Source of the DNA: Microcaldota archaeon
Lineage (GTDB): Archaea; Micrarchaeota; Micrarchaeia; Micrarchaeales; CABMGC01
NCBI GenBank assembly: GCA_021791075.1
Contig: JAJYXH010000068.1
Span: 1-6,409 of the forward strand
Direction of reading: 5' to 3'
DNA length: 6,409 nucleotides
Part shown: positions 1 through 4,852 of the stretch, in pieces
Layout: the number at the start of each line of letters is the position of its first letter
How positions within the stretch are numbered: position 1 is the stretch's first letter
Notes under the pieces: model-generated
What the model saw: only the letters and a program-made list of their open reading frames with translations
Told to the model about the DNA's origin: nothing
Database searches by the model: none
Made by a program: the position numbers and the translations under genes

Positions 1-218
1 TCTAATTCTGTGGCTAGACTGAACCCCCTTACAACCCCAACTAGCAGAACCGGTTCCTTCTCCCGGCCCGTCAACCCTTATGCTTGCCGGATGATCCAAT
101 GTGGTGCAGCGAGAGACTTGAACATGGTGAAAAGGTCGATGCAACGTGCCAGAGCTGCGGAAGTGCCTTTGAATACGGGCTCGACGTATCAAGGCACAAG
201 AGAAAGATGGGCCACTCA
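1..218 (+). repeat. Direct repeat R1, copy A
   Basis: This stretch recurs in the same orientation at 3928-4145 (offset 3927). Positions 1-193 differ at only two bases (128 and 168). Differences then build up (194, 203, 208, 212, 214, 218) until similarity ends near 218. The repeat contains about 98 bases without a clear gene and then the start of a zinc-finger gene. A perfect 10-base palindrome, GAACCGGTTC, lies at 47-56. The left edge of the repeat may lie outside the window. No terminal inverted repeats or transposase were seen, so a duplicated segment is as likely as a mobile element. Confidence 0.93.
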
Positions 219-263
219 GACTACATGGGAAAGGAAGGAATGTTCACGTTGATCTTCTGCTGA
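99..263 (+). CDS. Small C2H2 zinc-finger protein (54 aa)
   Basis: The reading frame encodes 54 residues with one classical C2H2 finger: Cys17-x2-Cys20, Phe24 in the core, Val30 near the usual hydrophobic position, His33 and His39 (C-x2-C-x12-H-x5-H). This is the spacing of nucleic-acid-binding or protein-binding zinc fingers, which occur as short single-finger proteins in archaea. The N-terminus adds another Cys (Trp-Cys at residues 2-3), and the protein ends in a short hydrophobic tail with a final Cys54. The ATG at 99 was chosen as the first ATG in frame. TTG at 84 is an alternative, and the ribosome-binding site is unconvincing. The gene starts inside repeat R1 and runs out of it, so the part after residue 39 is unique to this copy. 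A degenerate second copy lies at 4026-4148. The zinc-finger spacing supports this frame over the overlapping frame from position 10. The DNA or RNA target is unknown. Confidence 0.6.
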   Translation: MWCSERLEHGEKVDATCQSCGSAFEYGLDVSRHKRKMGHSDYMGKEGMFTLIFC

Positions 264-280
264 AAATAGAGGTGGGATGA

Positions 281-406
281 ATGACAATATGGAACAGAGT
301 TTTTGGATGCAGGATAAAGGAGTATGTGCCTACGGAGGACGACAGGAGGCCGATCAGGTTCGTGCCTGACGGCCATAACTCCTGGAGAATTGTTTACGCT
401 GACTGA
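281..406 (+). CDS. Small hypothetical protein (41 aa)
   Basis: This short reading frame is not recognised. It encodes 41 residues rich in Arg, Asp and aromatic residues (Trp4, Phe8, Trp36) with no membrane segment or signal peptide. The start is decided by a GAGGTG ribosome-binding site at 269-274, six bases before ATG 281. The competing ATG at 277 is only two bases from that site and gives a 30-residue low-quality product. The stop lies 21 bases before the next gene (428), in the same orientation, which suggests a small operon of 281-406, 428-691 and 705-794. No function can be assigned. Confidence 0.45.
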   Translation: MTIWNRVFGCRIKEYVPTEDDRRPIRFVPDGHNSWRIVYAD

Positions 407-427
407 ATTTCTATACAGGGTGGAGAG

Positions 428-691
428 ATGAATAGGAAGAATATACGAATGGTGAGCCATGGCTATCACTACTTCTTCGTGAGGCCTGGTAGGAACGGCA
501 ATGTGCACAAGGCGGCGGCAAGGCTGATGGGAATAAGGAGGGTGAAGGAGGTTGCCATCACCGAGGGCGACTACGGGTTCGTTGTAAAGGCGCACGAATC
601 GGATGACCCCGGTATTATCAGGGAGATTACAAGAGCGGTAGGAGGCAGTTCGAGGAAGGCGGTATGCCACTGCAGGTACGTCAGGAACTGA
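428..691 (+). CDS. Stand-alone Lrp/AsnC-type ligand-binding (RAM) domain protein, 87 aa
   Basis: The product resembles the C-terminal effector-binding RAM domain (alpha-beta, ACT-like fold) of Lrp/AsnC regulators. The typical stretch is a beta strand with Val-Lys-Glu-Val at about 39-42, then Ile-Thr-Glu-Gly-Asp-Tyr-Gly at 44-50, Phe-Val-Val-Lys at 51-54, and a following helix around 60-70. In the family this domain binds amino acids or other small molecules at dimer interfaces. Without a helix-turn-helix the protein cannot bind DNA alone, so it may modulate a full-length regulator by mixed assembly; the Lrp-like proteins encoded at 2369-3697 and 916-1775 are possible partners (inference). A Cys-His-Cys cluster at residues 80-82 is unusual. 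The start is supported by GGTGG at 419-423. The gene sits between two small genes in the same direction. Family assignment is fairly good but rests on pattern reading only. Confidence 0.7.
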   Translation: MNRKNIRMVSHGYHYFFVRPGRNGNVHKAAARLMGIRRVKEVAITEGDYGFVVKAHESDDPGIIREITRAVGGSSRKAVCHCRYVRN

Positions 692-704
692 TATTGGTGA
701 GAAT

Positions 705-794
705 ATGGAGGGACAAGCACGGAAATTCGCGAACCCGCTGGAGAGAATAAGGCACATCTGCAGGGGCGGTGAGTGTATGCTTGTCGGAGACTAA
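705..794 (+). CDS. Small hypothetical protein (29 aa)
   Basis: This 29-residue reading frame follows the RAM-domain gene after 13 bases. Its ribosome-binding site is GGTGA at 696-700, four bases before the ATG. The product is basic in the middle and has two cysteines (19 and 24). It ends in Glu-Cys-Met-Leu-Val-Gly-Asp. A closely similar ending (Glu-Tyr-Met-Leu-Val-Gly-Asn, stop) is encoded at 5698-5718 just beyond R2 copy B, which argues that this frame or its 3' end is a real, duplicated unit. Function unknown. Confidence 0.4.
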   Translation: MEGQARKFANPLERIRHICRGGECMLVGD

Positions 795-822
795 GAAATC
801 TTACTGCCAAGAGTTAGAGCGA

Positions 823-834
823 ATATTTAAAAGG
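823..834 (+). promoter_or_regulatory. TATA-type promoter of tiny ORF 1
   Basis: ATATTTAAAAGG is a good archaeal TATA box. It lies about 50 bases before the ATG at 879 and would place the transcript start near 856. The same TTTAAAAGG core precedes the second tiny ORF (2265-2273). Confidence 0.5.
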
Positions 835-878
835 ATAAACATGGCTATTATTTAGTGAATTAAGCATAGGTGAGAAAG

Positions 879-905
879 ATGGGAGGAGCCCAATGCATGC
901 CGTAA
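879..905 (+). CDS. Tiny reading frame 1 (8 codons), Met-Gly-Gly-Ala-Gln-Cys-Met-Pro
   Basis: An eight-codon frame (ATG 879, TAA 903-905) is preceded by AGGTGA at 868-873 with five-base spacing and by a TATA box at 823-834. The short peptide contains one Cys and ends in Cys-Met-Pro. The TAA forms part of a small hairpin (902-919). It points toward, and stops 10 bases from, the 3' end of the damaged Lrp-like gene on the other strand. A second frame at 2311-2340 has the same arrangement and a similar peptide. It may be a real micropeptide, a leader peptide or part of a small RNA; nothing proves translation. Confidence 0.35.
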   Translation: MGGAQCMP

Positions 906-919
906 TATGACGTGATTAC
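902..919. terminator. Small hairpin between convergent genes
   Basis: GTAAT (902-906) pairs with ATTAC (915-919) around an eight-base loop. It contains the stop codons of both convergent reading frames (TAA at 903-905 on the + strand; TAA at 916-918 on the - strand). The stem is only five base pairs, so a terminator role is tentative. Confidence 0.25.
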
Positions 920-1775
920 ACCAGGTCTTCAAAGTCTATAATTGTAGATCCTGAACTCTTCCTATGACTATGTGACTTCTCCTCATAATCGATCTTTTTA
1001 GGCAGTCTTACGCCGAACTCACTATGCAGGAATTCTGCCTGCTCAGAGTATGCACTGTCAATCTTCTGAAGCAGAGGCCTCCCACCAGCGTGGTGGTTAT
1101 TATCGCACTCTTTATGGTCATGCCCTTTGCCTCGCTCAGCATCTGTATGGTGTCGTCGAGATCCCGTTCGCCGAAAACCGGCATGAGCATCAGCACGCCG
1201 AAAGGAGTTGCAATGTCGCCTGCCAGTGCGTACTTGTTGACAGGAGTGTCAGATCTGTCCACTATGTCCATAAGCAGACTGTCCCTAGTCCCGTAATAAA
1301 GCTCCATGTCGGTTATCTTTATGAAAATCGCGGCCACGTATCTGATAGGCAGATCCTGCAGCGATATGGTAATCCGTTTTAGGATGCCGCTCTCTACAAG
1401 TTTGTAATACGCATACTGGGCCCTTCCGGTATCGAATCCGTATTTCCTGTCTACATCCATTAGGTCCGCCGAGCCGTTGCTGTTAAGCTCACGCAGGATC
1501 GCAAACTCCCTCTGTATTATCTGCTTCTTCTTCTCCTTTGTTGCTCGATAGGATCTGGCGCTGGACCTGTCAATTATCTTGTCCTTCAGAGTATCGATAA
1601 ACTCGTCCCTCAGCGGCATGAATCCATAGTGCTCGTAGAATGGGGTAGTGTACCACTCCGCAGGATACTTAAGCAGCATCGCGTTTCTTCTAAGTCTGGC
1701 GCTGACAAGCCCTATCTCCCTATTGCTCTCTGCCATGACGTATAGCATAAGGTTGTAATCGCCGCCGCGCAGCAC
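916..1775 (-). pseudogene. Lrp/AsnC-like regulator, N-terminally truncated and frameshifted
   Basis: The readable - strand frame from GTG 1775 aligns along its length with the 442-residue regulator at 2369-3697, starting at about residue 180 of that protein. Shared landmarks are the Trp/Phe-Tyr-Thr-Thr-Pro and Tyr-Gly-Phe motifs, the second helix-turn-helix (Gln-Tyr-x-Tyr-Tyr/His-Lys-Leu, then Ser-Gly-Ile-Leu/Ile-Lys-Arg-Ile-Thr-Ile-Ser) and the second RAM domain. The first ~180 residues (N-terminal domain, first helix-turn-helix and most of the first RAM domain) are absent because R2 copy A begins at 1772, with an in-frame stop just upstream. Near 1058-1061 one base appears lost. The current frame stops at 1008, but the neighbouring frame continues the homology (Asp-Ser-Ala-Tyr-Ser-Glu-Gln against Asp-Asn-Thr-His-Ser-Arg-Gln) and stays open to TAA at 916-918. 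The gene is probably non-functional, though a 255-residue product lacking one DNA-binding module could still be made. Confidence 0.8.
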
Positions 1776-2009
1776 CGCAGGGTTTTAGCGTAGTTGTTTG
1801 TCGACTGAGACCCTACTACGCATCAGACGTCATTACTACACATCGGTCAGGCGTAGTCTTTAGTGTAGTTTTAGGTGTAGTTTGACGGAATGGACCTGCA
1901 GAAAGGCACGTCCGGAAAAGGAGATTGGGAAAAAGCAGCGTACAGGTATCTGCTATCGAATATGGGCGTTTCTACATTCGGATCTGCGACGACAGAACCT
2001 TGCCTCCAT
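1772..2009 (+). repeat. Direct repeat R2, copy A
   Basis: These 238 bases recur in the same orientation at 5405-5642 (offset 3633), with five differences by eye, all transitions, and no indels. Both copies start at GCACCGCAGG and end at CCTCCAT. The repeat holds the GYGTAGT motif cluster and the first 40 codons of a small gene. The left edge cuts an Lrp-like gene on the other strand. No terminal inverted repeats or flanking target duplications were found, so this may be a recombinational duplication rather than an insertion sequence. Confidence 0.95.
1788..1886. promoter_or_regulatory. GYGTAGT motif cluster (candidate operator)
   Basis: Six copies of a seven-base motif lie in 100 bases. GCGTAGT begins at 1788, and inverted copies ACTACGC and ACTACAC lie at 1815-1821 and 1835-1841. 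Three exact 12-base tandem units follow at 1851-1862, 1863-1874 and 1875-1886 (GCGTAGTCTTTA, GTGTAGTTTTAG, GTGTAGTTTGAC). The last unit ends three bases before ATG 1890, so the array covers the place where core promoter elements should be. Tandem plus inverted sites suggest cooperative binding by a regulator or recombinase. The binder is unknown. Confidence 0.5.
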
Positions 2010-2214
2010 ATAACTCAGAGCAGCATTCTTCCCCCATGCAAAGAAGGTAAAGGGCTACGAGTGCCAGACCTCGGCTCGCGAAGATTCGGTAAAGGATAAC
2101 ATCGGCAAGGCCGAGCGGTGGGGAGTGCCGATGGTGTGGGTTGCGGAGAGCAAGGAAGTTCTTGATGGGATAAGAAAGACAATTGGAGAGAAAGGTGAAT
2201 ATATGGAGGGCTGA
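1890..2214 (+). pseudogene. Small, possibly nuclease-like gene with a frameshift
   Basis: The first part (ATG 1890 to about 2010) reads as a folded-protein N-terminus with Asp-Trp-Glu-Lys-Ala-Ala-Tyr-Arg-Tyr-Leu-Leu at about 12-22 and Met-Gly-Val at 25-27. In that frame the sequence then degenerates and stops at 2097-2099. From 2014 the next frame (codons in phase with 2041) reads convincingly to TGA at 2212-2214: Phe-Phe-Pro-His-Ala-Lys, then Gly-Tyr-Glu-Cys-Gln-Thr-Ser, Asp-Asn-Ile-Gly-Lys-Ala-Glu-Arg-Trp-Gly-Val-Pro-Met-Val. Joining the two near 2011 gives a protein of about 107 residues. The Glu-x-Gln-Thr-Ser core followed by an Asn-Ile-x-Lys-Ala helix and a Val-x-Val strand resembles compact restriction-endonuclease-like folds, but this is a weak structural impression. 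The gene is either inactivated by a small indel or a chimera created at the R2 edge. Confidence 0.45.
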
Positions 2215-2263
2215 TCATGTATTGCAGCAGCTTTGTATTCCAGTGTTTTATTCAGCAGGAAAG

Positions 2264-2273
2264 GTTTAAAAGG
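2264..2273 (+). promoter_or_regulatory. TATA-type promoter of tiny ORF 2
   Basis: GTTTAAAAGG, 46 bases upstream of ATG 2311, matches the core of the box before tiny ORF 1. The expected transcript start is near 2295, just before the ribosome-binding site. Confidence 0.5.
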
Positions 2274-2310
2274 AAGTAAAATGTTAGTATACTTGCTAAA
2301 GGAGAATATA

Positions 2311-2340
2311 ATGAAGGCTGCAGGACGTTGTGCACCGTAA
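2311..2340 (+). CDS. Tiny reading frame 2 (9 codons), Met-Lys-Ala-Ala-Gly-Arg-Cys-Ala-Pro
   Basis: A nine-codon frame has a strong AAAGGAG ribosome-binding site at 2298-2304, six bases before the ATG, and a TATA box at 2264-2273. Its peptide resembles that of tiny ORF 1: Gly/Ala-rich, a single Cys, ending Cys-Ala-Pro (Cys-Met-Pro in ORF 1), and a CCG TAA end embedded in a hairpin. It converges on the intact Lrp-like gene, whose stop codon is 28 bases away. It could be a micropeptide, a leader or a small RNA. Confidence 0.4.
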   Translation: MKAAGRCAP

Positions 2341-2357
2341 GACTTTGTCGGTCTTAC
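2337..2357. terminator. Perfect 7-bp hairpin between convergent genes
   Basis: GTAAGAC (2337-2343) pairs with GTCTTAC (2351-2357) around a seven-base loop. It begins inside the stop codon of tiny ORF 2 and ends 11 bases before the stop of the Lrp-like gene. It could end transcription in both directions or stabilise a short transcript. Confidence 0.4.
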
Positions 2358-2368
2358 TTGGAGTGATG

Positions 2369-3697
2369 TTATTCGTATCTTGTAAGAGGCTGAGGTTTTA
2401 TCACTTTATACTCCTCTACGAGGCGCTTGAACTGCCTGGAATGGGTATTGTCAAGCCTCCTATAGCAGAATGAGCCGAACACCATATCTGTAATAACCAT
2501 CGTGGTTAATTCTATCCCTTCGACCTGTTTCTGCAGACCCATTTGTATCAGATGAAGTTCGGAGTCCTTTAGAGAAGGGAATACGAATAGCACGCCGTGG
2601 GGCGTCTCTATATTGCTAACGAGGGCATACCTGTTTATCGGACTTTCCCGATCCTGTGATATTATCTCCCTGAACAGGTTTGTCCTTGTCTTCTCAAATC
2701 TTTTTCCGTCTAGGATCTTTGCCAGCACAAGTGCATTATACTTCAGATTTGGCGGGGTTATGCTGATCGTTATCCTCTTTATAATGCCGGATTCTTTTAG
2801 CTTGTGATATACGTACTGCGCTACCCCTTTGTTGTACCCATATTTTACATCTATTTTACTGAAATCCATGGCGCCGTCGTGACTTAACTCTTTCAGTACA
2901 CTCAATTCCCTTCTGGTGATCTGACCTGGCTTGGGCCTTGGGCTTTCCTTTGTCCTCTCCCATACCTGTTCCCCAAGCATCGAAAAGAATCTCTCCCGAA
3001 ATGGGATAAATCCGTATGAATTGAAGTCTGGCGTGGTGTAAAATTCGGATTTGTATTTGTTGAATACCGTATTTGCTTGTAGGTTGTATAGGAAGTTTGC
3101 GATCTCGCCGTTGCTCCTGGCAAGGAAAAATATAACCAATTGGTATTCGCCAGTAGTGGTTGCCACGAGCTGTACCCTAGATTCCCTTTCGAGAACTTCG
3201 CGTATCTCTGCAAAGGAGGGGGATTTATCCTCGAATCTTACGAATGTTATATAACCAAGATAACCTAATGCGCCTGCATCAGTCTCTGCGACATATTCTA
3301 CCTTGTAAGCTTTCTCGACTTTGTCTATCTGATATCGTGCAGAAGTGACGCTTAGTCTCAGCCTCTCAGCAATAACTGGTACAGGTATCCTTCCATTCAT
3401 ACTGAAATTAGTAAGTATAGTTAGGTCATACTCGCTTGGCTTGAGATTTAACTGCTTTGCTTCAACAGGCTTAATCTCTAATTCGGCTCGATGTAGAACC
3501 GGGATGAAGTTGCCTTCTGCCGTTATCCTTCCCAAATATCTAGTTATGGTCTTTCTTTTCTTCAGCGCCTTGTCCCATCTTCCCGTGACTTCAAATGCAT
3601 AGTATCTGCTTCTTATCACTTTTACGGCGACATAATGGGCACTCGTCTCCCTTAGCCTTTTTAAGCTTTCTGCAACTTTTATAGGTATATTTACCAT
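2369..3697 (-). CDS. Two-module Lrp/AsnC-family transcription regulator (442 aa)
   Basis: The intact 442-residue protein has two Lrp-like modules: a helix-turn-helix at about 88-135 and RAM-like domain at 143-220, then a second helix-turn-helix at about 260-310 and RAM-like domain at 318-410. Such regulators bind DNA as dimers or higher assemblies and respond to amino acids or other small metabolites. The first ~70 residues are unusual. A Tyr-Tyr-Ala-Phe-Glu-Val strand, Trp41-Asp-Lys, a basic run Lys-Lys-Arg-Lys-Thr (47-50 region), Tyr-Leu-Gly-Arg and Gly-Asn-Phe-Ile-Pro resemble the N-terminal region of IS4/IS1634-type transposases. The start at 3697 has an AT-rich TATA-like element 28 bases upstream (3721-3728) and no ribosome-binding site, fitting a leaderless transcript. 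A damaged paralogue lies at 916-1775. Family assignment is good; the regulon and ligand are unknown. Confidence 0.8.
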   Translation of the reverse strand: MVNIPIKVAESLKRLRETSAHYVAVKVIRSRYYAFEVTGRWDKALKKRKTITRYLGRITAEGNFIPVLHRAELEIKPVEAKQLNLKPSEYDLTILTNFSMNGRIPVPVIAERLRLSVTSARYQIDKVEKAYKVEYVAETDAGALGYLGYITFVRFEDKSPSFAEIREVLERESRVQLVATTTGEYQLVIFFLARSNGEIANFLYNLQANTVFNKYKSEFYTTPDFNSYGFIPFRERFFSMLGEQVWERTKESPRPKPGQITRRELSVLKELSHDGAMDFSKIDVKYGYNKGVAQYVYHKLKESGIIKRITISITPPNLKYNALVLAKILDGKRFEKTRTNLFREIISQDRESPINRYALVSNIETPHGVLFVFPSLKDSELHLIQMGLQKQVEGIELTTMVITDMVFGSFCYRRLDNTHSRQFKRLVEEYKVIKPQPLTRYE

Positions 3698-3927
3698 ATA
3701 AATCTTATATTGTATGGAGGTAATTAAATTAATATTCTCTTCGCTTTTCTATATTATGTTAGGTAAATATTGTGTTTTATTCGATTATTAGTAAATTATT
3801 ATTTAATTTTTCGCGGTAACAACTAATTACTTGCCTAAGTTATATGACATTACAATATATACAAGGCCGTTCATAATATTGTCACGGGCTGGGATGCATG
3901 GAGTCGGGAAACCAGATTGATACTGTA
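3698..3927. other. AT-rich intergenic region with divergent promoter candidates
   Basis: This gene-poor stretch of 230 bases is strongly AT-rich. On the - strand, TTTAATTA (complement of 3721-3728) is placed correctly for the Lrp-like gene start at 3697. On the + strand, ACAATATATACA at 3852-3863 is a TATA-like element that could drive a transcript entering R1 copy B. Short + strand starts follow (ATG 3894, eight codons; ATG 3898, a long but unconvincing frame). No structured RNA was seen. Confidence 0.45.
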
Positions 3928-4145
3928 TCTAATTCTGTGGCTAGACTGAACCCCCTTACAACCCCAACTAGCAGAACCGGTTCCTTCTCCCGGCCCGTCA
4001 ACCCTTATGCTTGCCGGATGATCCAATGTGGTGCAGCGAGAGACTTGAACATGGCGAAAAGGTCGATGCAACGTGCCAGAGCTGCGGAAGTGCCCTTGAA
4101 TACGGGCTCGACGTATCAAGACACAAGAGGAAGACGGGACCCTCG
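3928..4145 (+). repeat. Direct repeat R1, copy B
   Basis: This is the second copy of the 1-218 segment, nearly identical over its first 193 bases and diverging toward 4145. Its left edge is only known as the point where copy A meets the window start. The right edge lands exactly where a truncated UMP kinase frame begins, so the repeat marks a recombination junction. The GAACCGGTTC palindrome is kept at 3974-3983. Confidence 0.93.
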
Positions 4146-4148
4146 TGA
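4026..4148 (+). pseudogene. Degenerate copy of the C2H2 zinc-finger gene (40 aa)
   Basis: This is the same gene start as at 99, but the frame ends after 40 residues. The two Cys (17, 20) and first His (33) remain. The second zinc-binding His (39 in the other copy) is replaced by Pro, and the core Phe24 is Leu. A three-ligand finger should not bind zinc in the usual way. The TGA stop at 4146-4148 overlaps the GTG at 4145 that opens the UMP kinase remnant (GTGA), which could allow translational coupling. It is likely a 3'-truncated duplicate, less likely a leader peptide. Confidence 0.6.
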
Positions 4149-4435
4149 ACATAAGCTCGAGCAGCCATATCTACGACAGGCATCCGTCCATAAAGGGCGC
4201 GCGCATGCTGAAGTCCATGTCATATGGGAGGATGGCGAGGATAGCCGCGAAGTGGGACGACAGGAAGCCTGGGTCCAACTTCGTGTTCGACATAGAGGCG
4301 TGCAGGATAGCAAAGCGGTCAGGCATACGCATATACTTCGTAGGGGCCGACGTGAGGGAGCTCGATAACATACTTAACGGGAGGCCGCATGACGGGACTG
4401 TTGTGGGAGGCACAACCAGGCCAAGGAAGACGTAG
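4145..4435 (+). pseudogene. pyrH: C-terminal part of archaeal-type UMP kinase (96 codons)
   Basis: The frame reads as the C-terminal ~95 residues of an amino-acid-kinase-fold UMP kinase (UMP + ATP to UDP + ADP). Recognisable parts are Tyr-Asp-Arg-His-Pro at 10-14 (the Val-Tyr-x-x-Asp-Pro region), Ala-x-x-Leu-Lys-Ser-Met-Ser-Tyr (19-27), Pro-Gly-Ser-Asn-Phe-Val-Phe-Asp (42-49), Ala-Lys-Arg-Ser-Gly-Ile (56-61) and the ending Leu-Asn-Gly-x-x-x-x-Gly-Thr-Val-Val (78-87). Archaeal PyrH has about 225 residues. The N-terminal half, with the Gly-rich ATP-binding loop, is missing and replaced by R1 copy B. GTG 4145 is the first possible start, with no ribosome-binding site of its own. The fragment cannot be an active kinase, so another pyrH copy is expected in the genome. 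The absence of stop codons suggests recent truncation. Confidence 0.75.
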
Positions 4436-4444
4436 CCCGCCTGG

Positions 4445-4451
4445 TTATAAA
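4445..4451 (+). promoter_or_regulatory. TATA-type promoter of the MazG-like gene
   Basis: TTATAAA lies 33 bases before ATG 4484, giving a predicted transcript start near 4474 and a very short leader containing GATGAT. It indicates transcription independent of the broken upstream gene. Confidence 0.5.
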
Positions 4452-4483
4452 GAATCATGCGGTTAACATATTGAGATGATCCG

Positions 4484-4810
4484 ATGGACGACGAGACCAC
4501 GATTGGACAGATGAAGGCGGATGCCGCGAAGTTCTATGACGACAGAGGATGGAACCACGACCCCAAAGACCTTGCGATAAGCACGGCGATAGAGTCGGCT
4601 GAGCTGCTTGAGATCTTCAGGTTCAGGTCGGGGGAGGAAGTGAAGGAGCTCCTCAAGGACCCGAAATTCTCGAAGAGCCTGAGGGATGAGATCTCCGACG
4701 TGGCGCTGAACCTCCTGGGTCTTGCGCAGGCGTGCGGCATAGACATGTCGGAGGCGTTCACGCAGAAGATGAGAGAGAACGTCAAGAGGTATCCGGCCAA
4801 ACCGGAATAA
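4484..4810 (+). CDS. MazG-type nucleoside triphosphate pyrophosphohydrolase (108 aa)
   Basis: This complete protein belongs to the all-alpha NTP pyrophosphohydrolase superfamily, closest in pattern to the compact RS21-C6/DCTPP1-like MazG proteins. They hydrolyse non-canonical or surplus (d)NTPs, often dCTP-type, to the monophosphate and pyrophosphate. The metal-binding motif is present: Glu37-x-x-Glu40 in Ile-Glu-Ser-Ala-Glu, and Glu69-x-x-Asp72 in Asp-Glu-Ile-Ser-Asp. Other family marks are Phe-Tyr-x-x-Arg-Gly-Trp at 17-23 and the ending Lys-Met-x-x-Asn-x-x-Arg-Tyr-Pro at 95-104. Length is normal for the family. The start is supported by the upstream TATA box, 48 bases after the UMP kinase remnant. 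It would act in the cytoplasm in nucleotide-pool sanitation. Exact substrate not determined. Confidence 0.88.
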   Translation: MDDETTIGQMKADAAKFYDDRGWNHDPKDLAISTAIESAELLEIFRFRSGEEVKELLKDPKFSKSLRDEISDVALNLLGLAQACGIDMSEAFTQKMRENVKRYPAKPE

Positions 4811-4852
4811 GCTAAGCATGCCTGTTGATGCGATGGGTGAAGGCAAACCGCC

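Noticed and set aside
46..130. Possible tRNA in R1 (GGTTC and CCGG pairings)
   Set aside because: No consistent acceptor, anticodon and T arms could be built on either strand.
10..252. 80-residue + strand frame over R1 copy A, and its counterpart at 3898-4368
   Set aside because: It overlaps the zinc-finger frame, has no family pattern, and the version in copy B continues as an out-of-frame shadow of the UMP kinase remnant.
221..757. 178-residue - strand frame
   Set aside because: It lies opposite three + strand small genes with ribosome-binding sites and a recognisable RAM domain; no family resemblance of its own.
1772..2009. R2 as an insertion sequence or MITE
   Set aside because: No terminal inverted repeats and no target-site duplications at the edges of either copy; the repeat ends inside a coding frame.
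3717..3722. GGAGGT on the + strand as a ribosome-binding site
   Set aside because: No start codon follows at a useful distance; the sequence lies in the upstream region of the - strand regulator.
3894..3920. Eight-codon ORF (ATG 3894) before R1 copy B as a third tiny ORF
   Set aside because: A TATA-like element lies upstream, but there is no ribosome-binding site, no Cys-x-Pro ending and no hairpin at the stop, so it does not match the other two.
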